Shown piece by piece: positions 34,673-42,397 of a stretch of 42,397 bases of DNA; within the stretch, counting starts at the first letter, position 1, and every line of letters begins with the position of its first letter. The notes below the pieces were generated by a model, which was given only the letters and a program-made list of their open reading frames with translations, was not told the DNA's origin and did no database searches. The translations under genes and the position numbers were made by a program. The stretch comes from Rhizobium sp. Q54 (GTDB lineage Bacteria; Pseudomonadota; Alphaproteobacteria; Micropepsales; Micropepsaceae), in the NCBI GenBank assembly GCA_945882615.1, contig CAMCWK010000026.1, forward strand, positions 1-42,397, in the 5' to 3' direction.

Positions 34673-35971
34673 ATGCAGACCGCCACGACCGATACGCCGC
34701 TGCGCCGCGGGCGCCTGTTTATCGTGGCGCTGATGGCGCTGTTTACGGCAGGCGCGGCGGTTTCGATGCGCGCCGCCACGGCCGTGCATATGCGAAGCGA
34801 ATATCTTGATCCCATTGATGCGGTGAATGCCGGGGCGATGCTGGGCGCGGTGCTGGGCGCGGCCTTTGCCGGGTTTGCCATTACGTTGCTGCTGGTCAGC
34901 GCGGTGCTCGCCAAGATCGGTTTCCGCAATGCGCTATTGGCGGCCGCCGTGCTTCTGATCGCCGGTTTCGCGGTGGTCGGCGGCGCGGGCTCGCTGGGCA
35001 TTTCGCCCTATACCGCGCTCTGGGTCGGCATGCTGATCCAAGGCCTGGGCTGGGGCATGGTGGAAACAGTGATCAATCCCCTCACCAGCGCCATCTATGC
35101 GCAAGACCGTGTCTCGCGCCTTTCTATCCTGCATGCCTGGTATCCTGCGGGGGTGGTGGGCGGTGCGCTGATGGGCCTGGCGGTCGATGGCGCCGGCATG
35201 GCCTGGCGCCTTGAGCTTGTGGTGCTGGCGGTATTGTGCGTCGCCTTCGCCGCGCTGGCCTGGGCCGAGAAATTTCCCCCGGTAAGCGCCTCGACCGACG
35301 CCCCGGTGACGCCCGGCGAGATGATCAAGGCCACCATCCAGAGCCCCACCATCTTCCTGTGGGTGGGTCTGATGATGTTCACGGCCGCCGCCGAATTCGC
35401 CCCCGGCCAGTGGGTGGACGTGGCGCTGTCCCAGATCGTGGGCATGCGCGGCATCTGGCTGCTGGTCTATGTCAGCGCGCTGATGTTCGTGATGCGCCAT
35501 TTCGCGGGGCCGCTGGTCAGGGTGCTGGGCAATGTCGGCCTGCTGATCTTCTCGGCGATCTTCACCACCATCGGGCTGTTCGCCCTCAGCTTCGTGGACG
35601 GTCCGATGGGCGCAATCCTGGCCTCGACCGCCTGGGGCTTTGGCGTCTGCTTCTTCTGGCCCACCATGCTGGCGACGGTGGCCGAGCGCTATCCGCGCAG
35701 CGGCACCATGGTGTTCGGGTTGATGGGCGCGGCGGGCGCGGCCTGCACCTGGGTGGTGCTGCCTTTCTTGGGCGCGGTGTCCGATTCCGCCAAGCTGGAA
35801 GCGGCGGGCGGCGATCCGGCCGTGGTGGCAGCCGCGCAGGGCGAGCAGCTCCAGCAGATTCTGGCCGCTGCTGCCACCGCCTCGTTCCGGACGATTGCGA
35901 TCATCCCGCTGGTGCTGATCTTCGTCTTCACCGCCATCGCGGTGGCCGACCGGATGCGCAAGAAGAGCTGA
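34673..35971 (+). CDS. MFS transporter, FHS-like sugar permease
   Basis: A 432-residue, twelve-helix transporter. GLGWGMVETVINPLTSAIYAQD and LHAWYPAGVVGGAL match the glucose/galactose/fucose (FHS) permease pattern; the charged TM residues of the family are partly retained. Start is the ATG at 34673 with CAGGGCAGGACC upstream. It is immediately followed by the hydratase-like gene (1-bp gap) and so probably brings in the sugar acid or sugar that the hydratase pathway uses. Substrate is an inference. Confidence 0.85.
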   Translation: MQTATTDTPLRRGRLFIVALMALFTAGAAVSMRAATAVHMRSEYLDPIDAVNAGAMLGAVLGAAFAGFAITLLLVSAVLAKIGFRNALLAAAVLLIAGFAVVGGAGSLGISPYTALWVGMLIQGLGWGMVETVINPLTSAIYAQDRVSRLSILHAWYPAGVVGGALMGLAVDGAGMAWRLELVVLAVLCVAFAALAWAEKFPPVSASTDAPVTPGEMIKATIQSPTIFLWVGLMMFTAAAEFAPGQWVDVALSQIVGMRGIWLLVYVSALMFVMRHFAGPLVRVLGNVGLLIFSAIFTTIGLFALSFVDGPMGAILASTAWGFGVCFFWPTMLATVAERYPRSGTMVFGLMGAAGAACTWVVLPFLGAVSDSAKLEAAGGDPAVVAAAQGEQLQQILAAAATASFRTIAIIPLVLIFVFTAIAVADRMRKKS

Positions 35972-35972
35972 C

Positions 35973-36755
35973 ATGGACGCCAGCCAGCAACAGGCGTGCT
36001 GCGACCTGCTCTATCGCCATTGGCGCGAAAGCACGCGGCTGGATGGTTTGCCGCCCGAACTGTTGCCGCAAGGCCGCGCCGAGGCCTATCGCGTGCAGGC
36101 CTGTATCGAAACCTATACCGGCCAACCGCTCTATGGCTGGAAGATCGCCGCCACCTCCATCGCCGGACAGAAGCATATCGGCGTCGATGGCCCCTTGGCG
36201 GGCCGCATCCTGGCCGAGCGCGTGATCGAAGATGGCGGCAGCTGCGCGCTGGGCAGCAACCTGATGAAAGTGGCGGAGATGGAATTCGCCTTCCGCATGG
36301 CGGAGGATCTGCCGCCGCGCGGCGCGGACTATTCGCAGGATGATGTCATGGCCAAGGTCGCCAGCCTGCACCCCGCCATCGAGATCCCGGATTCGCGCTA
36401 CAACAAGTTTGAAACTGTCGGCCTTGCCAGCCTGATCGCCGACAATGCCTGCGCCCATCGCTTTGTACTGGGCCCGGAAGCGAAGGATTGGCGCGGTCTT
36501 GACCTGGCCGCGCACACCGTGCGGGCCTACCGCAATGGCCAGATCGCGGAAGAAGGGCTTGGCAGCAATGTGCTGGGCGGGCCGGTGATCGCGCTGACCT
36601 GGCTGGCCAACGAATTGTCCCGCCATGGCATGACGCTGGGGCGCGGGCAGGTGGTCACCACCGGCACCTGCGTCAAGCCGCTGGCGATTGGCACAGGCGA
36701 CCGCGTCGAGGGCGATTTTGGCACCCTCGGCCGTGTCGCGGTGACGATCGTCTGA
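35973..36755 (+). CDS. 2-keto-4-pentenoate hydratase/FAH-family protein
   Basis: A 260-residue cytosolic enzyme of the MhpD/fumarylacetoacetate hydrolase superfamily. Metal ligands are E102 and E104 (AEMEFAFRM) and E137 (HPAIEIPDSR), with the conserved K57 in YGWKIAAT. Family members add or remove water, or cleave, 2-keto acids. In a pentose locus the possible role is conversion of a 2-keto-3-deoxy acid, replacing the missing dehydration or aldol step, but true Caulobacter-type KDX dehydratases are longer (about 390 residues). It sits in an operon with the MFS gene just upstream. Confidence 0.85.
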   Translation: MDASQQQACCDLLYRHWRESTRLDGLPPELLPQGRAEAYRVQACIETYTGQPLYGWKIAATSIAGQKHIGVDGPLAGRILAERVIEDGGSCALGSNLMKVAEMEFAFRMAEDLPPRGADYSQDDVMAKVASLHPAIEIPDSRYNKFETVGLASLIADNACAHRFVLGPEAKDWRGLDLAAHTVRAYRNGQIAEEGLGSNVLGGPVIALTWLANELSRHGMTLGRGQVVTTGTCVKPLAIGTGDRVEGDFGTLGRVAVTIV

Positions 36756-39275
36756 CTATTTTTCCAGCGCCTTGAGCTGGGCCGACAGCCGGGCCAACCG
36801 CTTGTCGCGCTCCTTGGCAAAGCGGGAGATGCCGGCGAAGATCGACTCCGGGTCGAGATGGGCTTCGGCGATCACCTCACCTTCCAGCCCACCCGTCAGC
36901 CACTGATTGTCCCAGTCCGAGGTCAGCGAATACTCGTCGGCCAGCGGGCCGAGATTCCTCACCGGCATCATGCGGCGGGTCCCGGTGGAAACCACCATGG
37001 CATCGACCAGCGCCTCGGGCGGCAGAACTGCATTGCGATAGGCTTCGGGCTGGCGGTCGAACAGTTCTTCACTGACCGCCGAGATGATCTTCACATTGAT
37101 CCCGGCTTCTTCCAGGCGGGGCAGGATCTTCACCAGGTTGACGGTGGAAGAGGCGCCCTGTGACACCACATAGCCGTGGCGCGGCTTGCCCGGCGTGAAG
37201 TCGCGAATGACATAGAAGCCCTTGGCGGCGGCCTTGATGTCGGTGTCGGCGAATTTGCTGCGATCCGTCACGGGATTGTCGGGACGGGCGACCTCGATGA
37301 TGATGACGCCGACCTTGGGATCGCGCGCCGCGATTTCGGCGGCGGCGAAATATCCCGACGCCACGTCATTATAATCCCAGAAATTCAGGTGAATGACCTG
37401 GCCGCGAGGGAACAGGCGCCAGACCTGGGTGGCGAAGATGCCGAAATGGGTGCGGCCGTCGGCGGCGGTTTCGGGGCCCGAATGGCCGGCCAGGATGTGC
37501 AGCACGCCCATGCGGAAGCGGCTGTCCTGGTTCTGCTGGCTCCAGACGCGCGCCGGCGTGTACATCAGCGGCGTGAAGGCGCCATAGGTGCCCGACAGCG
37601 CCCAGACGCCGGCGAACTTGTCCGGATCAACGCTGGCGCTCTGGCTGACCATGCCGATGGCGCTGCAGACATTGCCGGCTTCCTGGATGGCGGCTTTGAT
37701 GCGGGTGCCGCAAGGGTTGGTCTCAGGGTCGTAATGGCCCCACAGGCTGCCATGCTCGACATTGATGGATTCCGACAGGTCCGCCGCCAGGGTGACGAAG
37801 CGGTTGTCTGTGACGTAATTCATCCACTTGATGATTTCGGAAATGCCGCGGCGTGCGCCCGCCGCCTCCCCGGGCTTCTTGAACAGGCTGATGGAGACTT
37901 CCTTTTCCGCGCCGGAAACCCGGTTCTTCACTTTCAGCTTCTGCGGCTCGGTGGGCAGTCTGGCGACGCGCAGGCGCTCGTCCTGGAAGGGGTCGTTCTT
38001 ATTGTCGATGGTAAGCTTATGGTCGTCGCGCACGCCCTCGCCGATTTCCACCAGCCGGTCGGCCAGCCAGTCGCCCAGCCCGTTCTTGTCCATCACCGAC
38101 ATCACCGTGTCGATATTGGTCTTGAACTGAATCAGCCGCTGCTTGGGATCGGTCACCGCGCCGTCGCGGATGCCGTCGAACGTCACGCCGTAGCGCTGCT
38201 CGAAGCTTTCGGCCAGCGCCACGAAATATTCCGAGTTCATCTTGTAGCCATAGGGATGGCTGGCATAGCTGACGATCTGCTTGACGCTGCCCAGCTTGCC
38301 GTCGGCGGCGCTCGGCCAATAGCCCTTGGTGGTCTTGGCGATGGAGATCATCGGGCGCCGGTCGCTGGCGTCCCAATTTTCCATCTCCGCGAAATTGGCG
38401 GCGATCTGGCCATAGTCGGCGCCGTTCTCGACGCTCAGCACGTTCCAGCCATAGGACGACCATTGTTCGTGCAGGTTGTACTGGCTGGCATATTGGGCGG
38501 GGATGACGCCGCCCAGCAGCACATCGTCGATGCCGGCATTGTTGTCCGACAGGATCACGCGCAGGCGCTTGCCCACCTGCAGCGACAGCGCCTGGGTCTT
38601 GAGTTCCTGCGCATGGCCTTCGGTCATGGCGAATTCGCCTTCCAGGGCGATGATCTTGGGGCTGTCGGTGGCGCCGGCCATGTCCCAGAAGGCGGCCTTG
38701 CCGGCGGCGGTGGCGACGCCCACACCCGACGGGCCGCCATTGACGTCATTGGTGACGTCGATGCTTTCGGCATGGCCCGACAGCGCCTTGATGCCGCGCG
38801 CCTTGGCCTGGGCGAACAGCGGATCGTTCTCCAGACCCTGGTCCGACAGCAGAGTTTCCAGCGCGCCGGCACCGCGGCGAAAGCCCAGCGCATCGATCGG
38901 CAGGATCGCGACTTCGGGATCAACGGCATATTTCTTGTCACCGCTGGCCTTGAACCGGCGCTCCATCGCCTGGCCCAGGATCATGTAGAGCGCATAGCAG
39001 GTCGGCACGCTGTGGCCGGCGGCCATCATGAACTTGTCGCCGAAAGGATGCTTGGGGCGGCGGATGTCGTAACGCAGGCCGCCGCGCTCCGGTCCCAGCA
39101 GATGGGCGGTGACGTTGAACGGCGTGTAGGCGAGGGGGCCGCCGAAATGGCCGGTCTGGGCATAGTTGCCCAGCATCACCAGCGTCATGCAGGTCATGAA
39201 CCCGACATCTTCAAAACGGACGCGCTCATCGGCGCTGAGGGTGGCGGCGTTCATCTTCTTGATCTCAATGTTCAT
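36756..39275 (-). CDS. Transketolase-like ThDP enzyme, oversized (839 residues)
   Basis: A thiamine-diphosphate enzyme clearly in the transketolase family but about 170 residues longer than ordinary TktA. The pyrophosphate domain has H43 in GHFGGPL and H88 in AAGHSV; the metal motif reads GEF (213-215) where GDG is usual, followed at about 30 residues by NN (245-246). The Pyr domain holds the catalytic-type Glu in AIQEAGN and a THFGIFATQVW segment. The extra length is in a middle insertion (roughly 300-460). It may be a distinct subfamily, with pentose substrates suggested by context. Start MNIEIKKMNAATL at 39275 has a weak RBS; 39254 is an alternative. Confidence 0.85.
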   Translation of the reverse strand: MNIEIKKMNAATLSADERVRFEDVGFMTCMTLVMLGNYAQTGHFGGPLAYTPFNVTAHLLGPERGGLRYDIRRPKHPFGDKFMMAAGHSVPTCYALYMILGQAMERRFKASGDKKYAVDPEVAILPIDALGFRRGAGALETLLSDQGLENDPLFAQAKARGIKALSGHAESIDVTNDVNGGPSGVGVATAAGKAAFWDMAGATDSPKIIALEGEFAMTEGHAQELKTQALSLQVGKRLRVILSDNNAGIDDVLLGGVIPAQYASQYNLHEQWSSYGWNVLSVENGADYGQIAANFAEMENWDASDRRPMISIAKTTKGYWPSAADGKLGSVKQIVSYASHPYGYKMNSEYFVALAESFEQRYGVTFDGIRDGAVTDPKQRLIQFKTNIDTVMSVMDKNGLGDWLADRLVEIGEGVRDDHKLTIDNKNDPFQDERLRVARLPTEPQKLKVKNRVSGAEKEVSISLFKKPGEAAGARRGISEIIKWMNYVTDNRFVTLAADLSESINVEHGSLWGHYDPETNPCGTRIKAAIQEAGNVCSAIGMVSQSASVDPDKFAGVWALSGTYGAFTPLMYTPARVWSQQNQDSRFRMGVLHILAGHSGPETAADGRTHFGIFATQVWRLFPRGQVIHLNFWDYNDVASGYFAAAEIAARDPKVGVIIIEVARPDNPVTDRSKFADTDIKAAAKGFYVIRDFTPGKPRHGYVVSQGASSTVNLVKILPRLEEAGINVKIISAVSEELFDRQPEAYRNAVLPPEALVDAMVVSTGTRRMMPVRNLGPLADEYSLTSDWDNQWLTGGLEGEVIAEAHLDPESIFAGISRFAKERDKRLARLSAQLKALEK

Positions 39276-39741
39276 TGGTGCAGGTCATCCGGTTTTTGAC
39301 GGGAAAAGTGCTGGCACACGCGTTCCGACGGGTCCCCCCCGGGGACCTCAGGTTCGCCGATACTGAAGCGCTTTCCTCCTTCGCGCCGGGTGGTCCCGGC
39401 TTTATGGCGGCGATGCTATCTGGGGCGGTGCGCCGGGTCGAGCCGGAACCGCTGAAAAATTCCCCGGATTCGCCCGATATCACGCGGAATTTGTTGGAAA
39501 TTCTTGCGGCTGTTGCGTGGCTGTTCCCGGTACCATGTGACCACAGGCCCTGGCCCGGCCCTGCATGCGCGGGGTTGATCGCATGGCGGGCATCGCGGAT
39601 GACATCGATTTCACGCAGCGCGGACAACGCAATGGCGGGCGCGCCAGTGTGTTAGGAATACATGCAGGCCATTTTTGCTTGCCTTGGGCAAGGGGGCTTT
39701 GGCACACAGGACTTGTTGCGTGTTTTGCCGAAGAGACCGTC
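39276..39741. other. 466-bp gap, no convincing gene; one hairpin
   Basis: No credible gene is seen: frames here lack family motifs and a good RBS. GGTCCCC at 39331-39337 and GGGGACC at 39341-39347 form a perfect 7-bp hairpin with a 3-base loop, about 56 bp upstream of the transketolase-like start and possibly in its leader. An AAGAGA 8 bp before the ATG at 39742 serves the outer-membrane gene. No strong promoter could be placed. Confidence 0.4.
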
Positions 39742-40644
39742 ATGATCGCCCTGCGCAAAGTTTTTCCGATTGTTGTCCTTCTGGCAATGCCCGGCTTGGC
39801 GCAGGCCGCCCCGATCCCCAAGCCGGTTGCCGACATGATCCGGGACGCGGTCGAAAGCGGCGACCTTTCCGCCGCGAACACGATCGTGCGGTTGGCGAAG
39901 AAATCCAATCCGCAGTCATCCGCCGAGATCGATGCGCTGTTTTCCCGCCTGAAGGTCCGCGCCGATGTCAGCCGCCGCATCAAACTTCGCCGCCAGCGGT
40001 TCGTCCAGGGCTGGAAAAGCCGGATCGAATTCGGCGCCACCAACACGACCGGAACAGCGAGCAGCACTGGCGTGACCGGCACGATATCGCTGGTGAAGGA
40101 TGGTTGGAAATGGAAGAACGTCTCCACCGCTTCGGTGGACTATCTGCGGTACAATGGCGTCGAGCAGCGCAACCGCTATTTCGCGGGCCATCAGAGCAAC
40201 TTCAAGTTCAACAACCGGCTCTATGCGCTGGGCCTGGCAAGCTGGGAAGGCAACCGCGCCCAGGGCTTCCGCAGCCGCGCGATCGCCTCCGCGGGCTTTG
40301 GCTATTCGCTGATCAACGCGCCGAAAATGTCACTGTCGGTGGAAGCCTCGCCGGCCTTGCGCGCAACCGATTATGGCGGCGGCGGACAAGGCAGCCAGTT
40401 CGCGATCCGCGTGGCGAGCAATTATCAATGGGTCATGACGCCCAAGATCACCCTGACCGAGGACAGCGCGTTCTTCCGCGAAGGGCGCGACCAGACGCTG
40501 ACGTCGGAATCGGCGCTGACGATGAAGCTGATCGATGCCCTGTCCGCGCGCCTTTCCTACCGGCTGCAGCGCGAAGCCAAGTCCCGGCCGCTGGCCAAGA
40601 ACACCGACGCCACAAGCCGGATATCGCTTGTCTATGCTTTCTGA
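39742..40644 (+). CDS. DUF481-like outer-membrane beta-barrel protein
   Basis: A 300-residue protein with a signal peptide (MIALRKVFPIVVLLAMPGLAQA) and then a short helical stretch (about 25-85) followed by alternating strands typical of the DUF481/YdiY barrel. The last residue is Phe (SLVYAF), the recognition signal for BAM-mediated assembly. Start chosen at the ATG at 39742 because it gives a clean signal peptide; the longer reading begins in an unlikely polar sequence. No homologue with known function is recalled. Confidence 0.78.
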   Translation: MIALRKVFPIVVLLAMPGLAQAAPIPKPVADMIRDAVESGDLSAANTIVRLAKKSNPQSSAEIDALFSRLKVRADVSRRIKLRRQRFVQGWKSRIEFGATNTTGTASSTGVTGTISLVKDGWKWKNVSTASVDYLRYNGVEQRNRYFAGHQSNFKFNNRLYALGLASWEGNRAQGFRSRAIASAGFGYSLINAPKMSLSVEASPALRATDYGGGGQGSQFAIRVASNYQWVMTPKITLTEDSAFFREGRDQTLTSESALTMKLIDALSARLSYRLQREAKSRPLAKNTDATSRISLVYAF

Positions 40645-40691
40645 ACGCGCCCGATAGATAACCGGCACCCTGATTTCGGAGGTTTATGTGG

Positions 40692-40719
40692 TTGCGACGG
40701 GGATCGCGCCCTATACATA
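40692..40719 (+). promoter_or_regulatory. Candidate promoter of the second NHL gene
   Basis: TTGCGA (40692-40697), a 16-bp spacer and TACATA (40714-40719) precede the GTG start by about 60 bp. The 135-bp gap is more AT-rich than the rest. Below strict consensus, so tentative. Confidence 0.4.
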
Positions 40720-40779
40720 TGAAGTCCGTGCTGGTTCAGTGGGCTGGTCTTTCGAAGAAAAATATACAGGAGGGGCAAA

Positions 40780-42042
40780 GTGGGTAGACGTATTCTTATG
40801 GCCGGTGCCGCTGTGGTTTGCGCGTCATTGGCTGTGACCAATGCAGAGTCGCAAGTAAGCCGCGCTGCTGGTGTTCCTCCTGTTGACTATGCGACGACCA
40901 GCAGCCCTGCGAAAGACGGGATGCCGGCCTGGTTCATCAGGGGCTCCTATGCGTTAACCGGGCCTACGTCGGTTGCGCCCGGCGGCAAGGTGACGGTTCT
41001 GAAGCGCCCGTCCGAACGCGGCCCGGCGCGTGCCAATCCCGTGCCCTATTGCGAGCGCTCGATTATTTGCGCCAACCCGGCGGGCCCCGCGCGCACCTCG
41101 GTTTTGCGCGTCACCTACCAGGAAAATCTCGGCTACACCCATCAGTATCCCTACAATATGCCGACCAGCGCGGGTGGCGCGGTCGCGGTCGCGCTCGACA
41201 AGGCCAACAATCTCTGGGTGCTCCAGCGCACACCGCCCGGCACGCCCAAGCTCTTCAAGTTCGACGCCAATGCCAGGCTGGTCCTGACGGTCCCGGAGTC
41301 GGTGACCGGTGACATGCTCAAGGCCCATGGGATGAAGGCCGATGCCGACGGCAATGTCTGGATTCTGGACACCAGCTGGGCCACCGCCAGGAAAATCAGC
41401 CCCGACGGAAAGCTGTTGCAGACCATCGGCGTCAGCGGCAAGCGCGGCGACTGGGATGAGGCGAAAGGCCAGCGGCTGTTGTGGGAGCCGGTGATGGTGG
41501 ATTTCGGCGCCAATGGCGACATCTACATCGCCCAAGGCCATGGCCATGAAAGTCCCAATGATGTGGGATCCGGCGATCCCGCCAACAATCTGGGCAACTC
41601 CCGGATTTTGCATCTGGATAAAAACGGCAATTTCAAAAACCAGTATTTCGGCAACAACCACGGCCCCGGAAAATTCTATTCGGCGCACGGTTTTGCGGTG
41701 GATCCCAAGACGGGCAACCTGTGGATCGGTGACCGGGAAGACTACCGGATCATCATCCTGACGGCCGATGGCAAGTTCGTTAAAACGATTCAGACGACCA
41801 ACCTTGTGTGCGCCATCCAGTTCGATGCACAGGGTGAGCCCTGGTACGCCAGCGGCCAGGATGGCCAATTTCTCAAGATCGACCGGAACGGCAAGGTGCT
41901 GGGTGCAATCGGGCGCGGCATGGGCATCGACGAAGGAGAATTTATGGAAGCGAGCTATTGGTCGTTCGACACTCGCAACAATCTCTATGCCGGCGACACC
42001 AACATCGCGCGGATTACGAAAATGCTGGCGCCGCAACGGTGA
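40780..42042 (+). CDS. Exported NHL-repeat beta-propeller protein, GTG start
   Basis: A 420-residue secreted or periplasmic protein with an Arg-containing signal peptide (MGRRILMAGAAVVCASLAVTNA). Blades of NHL type are evident: VALDKANNLWVLQRT, KADADGNVWILDTSW, VDFGANGDIYIAQGHGH, FAVDPKTGNLWIGDRED and FDTRNNLYAGDTN. Between blades there are His-rich turns (IAQGHGHESPND and FGNNHGPGKF) that might bind metal. The GTG start at 40780 has AGGAGGGG 5 bases away, an excellent RBS. It is paralogous in type to 5898-6950 but longer by 70 residues at the N-terminal end. Function unknown. Confidence 0.85.
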   Translation: MGRRILMAGAAVVCASLAVTNAESQVSRAAGVPPVDYATTSSPAKDGMPAWFIRGSYALTGPTSVAPGGKVTVLKRPSERGPARANPVPYCERSIICANPAGPARTSVLRVTYQENLGYTHQYPYNMPTSAGGAVAVALDKANNLWVLQRTPPGTPKLFKFDANARLVLTVPESVTGDMLKAHGMKADADGNVWILDTSWATARKISPDGKLLQTIGVSGKRGDWDEAKGQRLLWEPVMVDFGANGDIYIAQGHGHESPNDVGSGDPANNLGNSRILHLDKNGNFKNQYFGNNHGPGKFYSAHGFAVDPKTGNLWIGDREDYRIIILTADGKFVKTIQTTNLVCAIQFDAQGEPWYASGQDGQFLKIDRNGKVLGAIGRGMGIDEGEFMEASYWSFDTRNNLYAGDTNIARITKMLAPQR

Positions 42043-42059
42043 ACCGTGCTGCCCGGACA

Positions 42060-42250
42060 TCAATAGGCGTTTTTGCGATACCGTCTGATCCCGTCCATCA
42101 GCGCGAAGGGCAGGTAATAAAGCAATACGAAGCTGATGCCGGCCGCCACCAGCTCGGCAATGTACCAGGGCCATGGCGACATCAGGGTGAGAAGATTTTG
42201 TCCCAACGGCTTGGCGCGCAGAAAGCCGTAATTCACTCCCAGTAGCCAAT
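42060..42250 (-). pseudogene. TIGR02206/YwaF-like membrane protein, C-terminal fragment cut by an IS
   Basis: Only about the last 63 residues remain: a segment with NYGFLRAKPLGQNLL, SPWPWYIAELVAA and a final helix FVLLYYLPFALMDG, then a basic tail. That matches the C-terminus of the TIGR02206 (YwaF) integral membrane family, normally about 220-240 residues. At about 42250 the match ends and IS sequence begins, so the 5' part has been separated or lost. The frame continues into the IS only by chance. Function unknown. Confidence 0.7.
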
Positions 42251-42397
42251 TGACCTGCCCGGCTCTTTTTGTACCAAGCGAATTGATAGAAATTGGCTTG
42301 GAAAGGAGCTTGGAGATGCGGAAGAAGAGACCGACGCCGGAGCAGATAGTGACGTTGCTGCGGCAGATAGAGGTTGCGACGTCACAGGGCAAATCGA
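42251..42397 (+). mobile_element. IS3-family insertion sequence, left end (continues past window)
   Basis: The left end appears to start at TGACCTGCCCGG (42251), the sort of end seen in IS3-family elements; the terminal-repeat partner and target duplication are outside the window. Inside is a leader and a transposase OrfA gene beginning at 42316. Insertion breaks the TIGR02206-like gene. The exact boundary is inferred from where protein similarity stops. Confidence 0.6.
42316..42397 (+). CDS. IS3-family transposase OrfA, N-terminal part (3' end outside window)
   Basis: The first 27 residues are visible, MRKKRPTPEQIVTLLRQ and then IEVATSQGKS. This matches the start of OrfA of IS3-family elements, which continue into a helix-turn-helix DNA-binding region. 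AAGGAG lies 8 bases before the ATG. The remainder is outside the window. Confidence 0.75.
   Translation, partial: MRKKRPTPEQIVTLLRQIEVATSQGKS

Noticed and set aside
37176..39299. A 707-codon plus-strand open frame antisense to the transketolase-like gene
   Set aside because: It lies fully opposite a gene with clear ThDP motifs; its composition is the Gly/Ala/Arg/His-rich shadow of GC3-biased coding, with no domain or RBS.
39275..39655. A 126-codon plus-strand frame in the gap before the DUF481 gene
   Set aside because: No signal, domain or RBS; partly antisense to the transketolase leader.

Overview
The window is dense, high-GC bacterial chromosome with many 1-11 bp gene overlaps. Gene content points to an alphaproteobacterium: a Caulobacter-type D-xylose dehydrogenase, a CIO-type cytochrome bd with a DUF2474 peptide, Entner-Doudoroff genes and NHL-propeller exported proteins. 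A Caulobacterales/Micropepsales-like host is my best guess, at low certainty. No tRNA, rRNA or CRISPR was seen.

Layout. (1) 1-3963, plus strand: the tail of a DHA2-type MFS transporter, an aldo/keto reductase, a large secreted alpha/beta hydrolase and a PaiB-like FMN-binding protein, closed by a strong bidirectional terminator at 3995-4025. (2) 4047-5602, minus: a two-gene operon of unknown function (a dicluster ferredoxin with a large C-terminal domain, and a Cys-containing partner) with a good promoter at 5660-5688. (3) 5898-8473: an exported NHL propeller, then the translationally coupled eda-kdgK pair. (4) 8580-11102, minus: cydA-cydB-DUF2474. (5) 11225-26805: a GFA protein and then a large envelope-lipid island. 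This holds a GNAT-like acyltransferase, an SDR, a UPF0104-like membrane protein, two GT-C glycosyltransferases (one GT22/ALG9-like), three GT4-type glycosyltransferases, an alpha-oxoamine synthase, a divergent LptB-LptF-LptG-like exporter and a DUF4833 protein. (6) 26802-39275: sugar catabolism with an HSL-type esterase, aldose 1-epimerase, LacI regulator, xylose dehydrogenase, xylonolactonase, intracellular GH43 xylosidase, two MFS transporters, a 2-keto-4-pentenoate-hydratase-like enzyme and an oversized transketolase-like protein. (7) 39742-42397: a DUF481 outer-membrane protein, a second NHL propeller, and a TIGR02206/YwaF-like membrane gene cut by an IS3-family element that runs off the window.

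How they may work together. In region 6, imported xylo-oligosaccharides would be cut by cytoplasmic GH43, the xylose anomers interconverted by the epimerase, and xylose oxidised by XylB and XylC to xylonate, with LacI as the likely sensor. Xylonate dehydratase is absent from the window. In region 5 the enzyme types needed to make an amino-alcohol lipid (condensing PLP enzyme, ketoreductase, N-acyltransferase), glycosylate it and move it to the outer membrane (LptBFG-like) sit side by side. I infer a dedicated sphingolipid-like or other aminoglycolipid synthesis/export locus. It is the best candidate here for an undescribed system, but no substrate can be read from sequence alone.
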